Positions 6,003 through 6,866 of a stretch of 6,866 bases of DNA are shown here, piece after piece. The notes under the pieces were generated by a model. It had not been told where the DNA came from, did not search any database, and saw only the letters and a list, made by a program, of their open reading frames with translations. Location: assembly GCA_027022065.1 (NCBI GenBank), contig JALVZS010000097.1:2809-9674 (forward strand), read 5' to 3'. Each line of letters opens with the position of its first letter. Position 1 is the stretch's first letter. Origin of the DNA: a bacterium. GTDB lineage: Bacteria > Thermosulfidibacterota > Thermosulfidibacteria > Thermosulfidibacterales > Thermosulfidibacteraceae. The translations under genes and the position numbers were made by a program.

Positions 6003-6824
6003 ATGAAGGTTTCTCCTGAGAAACTGGAACAGATAGCAAAAATAATATACAAGCGAGCAGGACTTTTCCTCCAAAGGAGAGATAAAGATAAGATCAAAAA
6101 GTTCCTTGAAGACTCTATTGCAAAGGGATTAGTAAAGGACCTAGACAGATATATCTCAACCTTAGAAACCAACACCAGCAACCTTAACAAACTGCTGGAT
6201 GTTGTTACCATAAATGAAACCTTCTTTTTTCGCCATCAGGGTCAGTTTAGGATAATAGAAAAGGAAATACTTCCAAAGCTCTTTAAGGAAAAAACCTCTG
6301 TTAAACTTTGGAGCGCTGCCTGTTCCACAGGAGAGGAACCCTACACCCTGGCCATTGTTGCACTAGAAGTGATGGAAAAGATGAAGATTAAAAAGAACGT
6401 TCAGATAATAGCCAATGACATCAGTCAGGAAGCCATCAATAAGGCCATAAAAGGTGAGTACAACGATTACTCCATAAGGATGGTTCCCCCAGAGCTTCTC
6501 AAGAAATACTTTGTTAAAACACCTGATGGCAAGTATAGGATAAAGGAACAGGTAAAAGCACTTGTGAAGTTCAGACTTCTGAGTATTACAGATGAAAGGC
6601 ACATGAAGCAGATAGGTAATAAGGTTGACATAGCCATGTGCCGAAATGTCCTTATATACTTTGATCCTCCTGCAAGGAAAAAGGCTCTAGAGCTGATAGT
6701 TATGAATCTAAATGTGGGAGGATACCTCTTCTTAGGTCCCTCAGAGTCGGCAAGGGGCATGGTTAAGAATCTGAAACTGGTTCTATTCCCCGGAGCAATA
6801 GCGTATATGAAAGTGGAGCAATGA
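6003..6824 (+). CDS. cheR: CheR-type chemotaxis protein glutamate O-methyltransferase
   Basis: This cytoplasmic enzyme uses S-adenosylmethionine to methylate glutamates on chemoreceptors, setting adaptation. It has a normal length of 273 residues. The helical N-terminal domain covers about 1-70. The signature TINETFFFR (69-77) is followed by the SAM-binding WSAACSTGEEPYTLA (103-117), ANDIS (137-141), MCRNVLIYFD (212-221) and GGYLFLGPSES (239-249). No TPR or receiver extension is present. The ATG directly follows the HDOD stop codon (TAAATG), with GGAG (5992-5995) 7 nt upstream. The stop overlaps the next start in an ATGA junction. No receptors, CheB or CheA lie within the window, so the specific pathway (flagellar or surface motility) is not shown. 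Confidence 0.96.
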   Translation: MKVSPEKLEQIAKIIYKRAGLFLQRRDKDKIKKFLEDSIAKGLVKDLDRYISTLETNTSNLNKLLDVVTINETFFFRHQGQFRIIEKEILPKLFKEKTSVKLWSAACSTGEEPYTLAIVALEVMEKMKIKKNVQIIANDISQEAINKAIKGEYNDYSIRMVPPELLKKYFVKTPDGKYRIKEQVKALVKFRLLSITDERHMKQIGNKVDIAMCRNVLIYFDPPARKKALELIVMNLNVGGYLFLGPSESARGMVKNLKLVLFPGAIAYMKVEQ

Positions 6825-6866
6825 TAAAGGCTATGTCAATAGACTTTTGGGAAACCCTCTTTGACT
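6821..6866 (+). CDS. HAD-superfamily hydrolase, first 15 codons only
   Basis: The reading frame MIKAMSIDFWETLFD runs off the window end. Its hydrophobic strand followed by D-F-W-E-T-L matches HAD motif I (DxxxT), whose Asp is the nucleophile. This is typical of small HAD phosphatases that begin in the same way. The start overlaps the cheR stop by 4 bp (ATGA). GGAG (6815-6818) is close, 2 nt upstream, so ATG 6833 is an alternative start. The substrate is unknown and the identity rests on this short stretch. Confidence 0.65.
   Translation, partial: MIKAMSIDFWETLFD

Noticed and set aside
5843-6211. A 122-codon minus-strand frame across the HDOD/cheR junction
   Set aside because: It is antisense to two well-supported genes, rich in Ser/Leu, and has no motif or ribosome binding site.

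Overview
The window reads as part of a bacterial chromosome with dense, tightly packed genes. No rRNA, tRNA, CRISPR array or mobile element was seen. Composition is moderately AT-rich, arginine is mostly AGA/AGG, isoleucine is often ATA, and the proteins are rich in Lys and Glu. This style is common in deep-branching thermophilic bacteria (Aquificota, Thermosulfidibacter-like, Thermodesulfobacteriota or Deferribacterota-like lineages). That placement is an inference from style, not an identification. An exported AMIN/amidase/LysM protein and a CheR methyltransferase suggest a diderm, probably motile cell.

Layout. (1) Positions 1-1572 (+) hold the C-terminal three quarters of an STT3/PglB-type oligosaccharyltransferase; its N-terminus lies before the window. 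(2) Positions 1551-1967 (-) hold an Rrf2-family regulator with IscR-like Cys/Cys/Cys/His ligands. It converges on the transferase gene and overlaps its 3' end by 22 bp. (3) Positions 1968-2079 are the only real intergenic region. It is divergent and holds a good promoter for the regulator, a palindrome overlapping that promoter, a weaker candidate promoter for the rightward genes, and a strong ribosome binding site for purC. (4) Positions 2080 to the window end hold a rightward, probably co-transcribed run: purC (SAICAR synthase), ribF (riboflavin kinase/FAD synthetase), a periplasmic N-acetylmuramoyl-L-alanine amidase, an HDOD signalling protein, a CheR protein methyltransferase, and the first 15 codons of a HAD-superfamily hydrolase. 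Every junction in this run overlaps (4, 25, 11 and 4 bp) or abuts (0 bp), so translational coupling is likely.

How the genes may fit together. PurC and RibF are housekeeping steps of purine and flavin cofactor synthesis. The amidase acts on the cell wall during division. HDOD and CheR form a signalling/motility pair. The oligosaccharyltransferase points to protein N-glycosylation. The only visible regulatory link is the Rrf2-type regulator: its predicted operator lies between it and the purC operon, so it may control itself and possibly that operon. I see no clear evidence of a wholly new system. The most notable items are the bacterial N-glycosylation enzyme, the Fe-S-type regulator with its palindrome, and the mixed-function overlapping operon.
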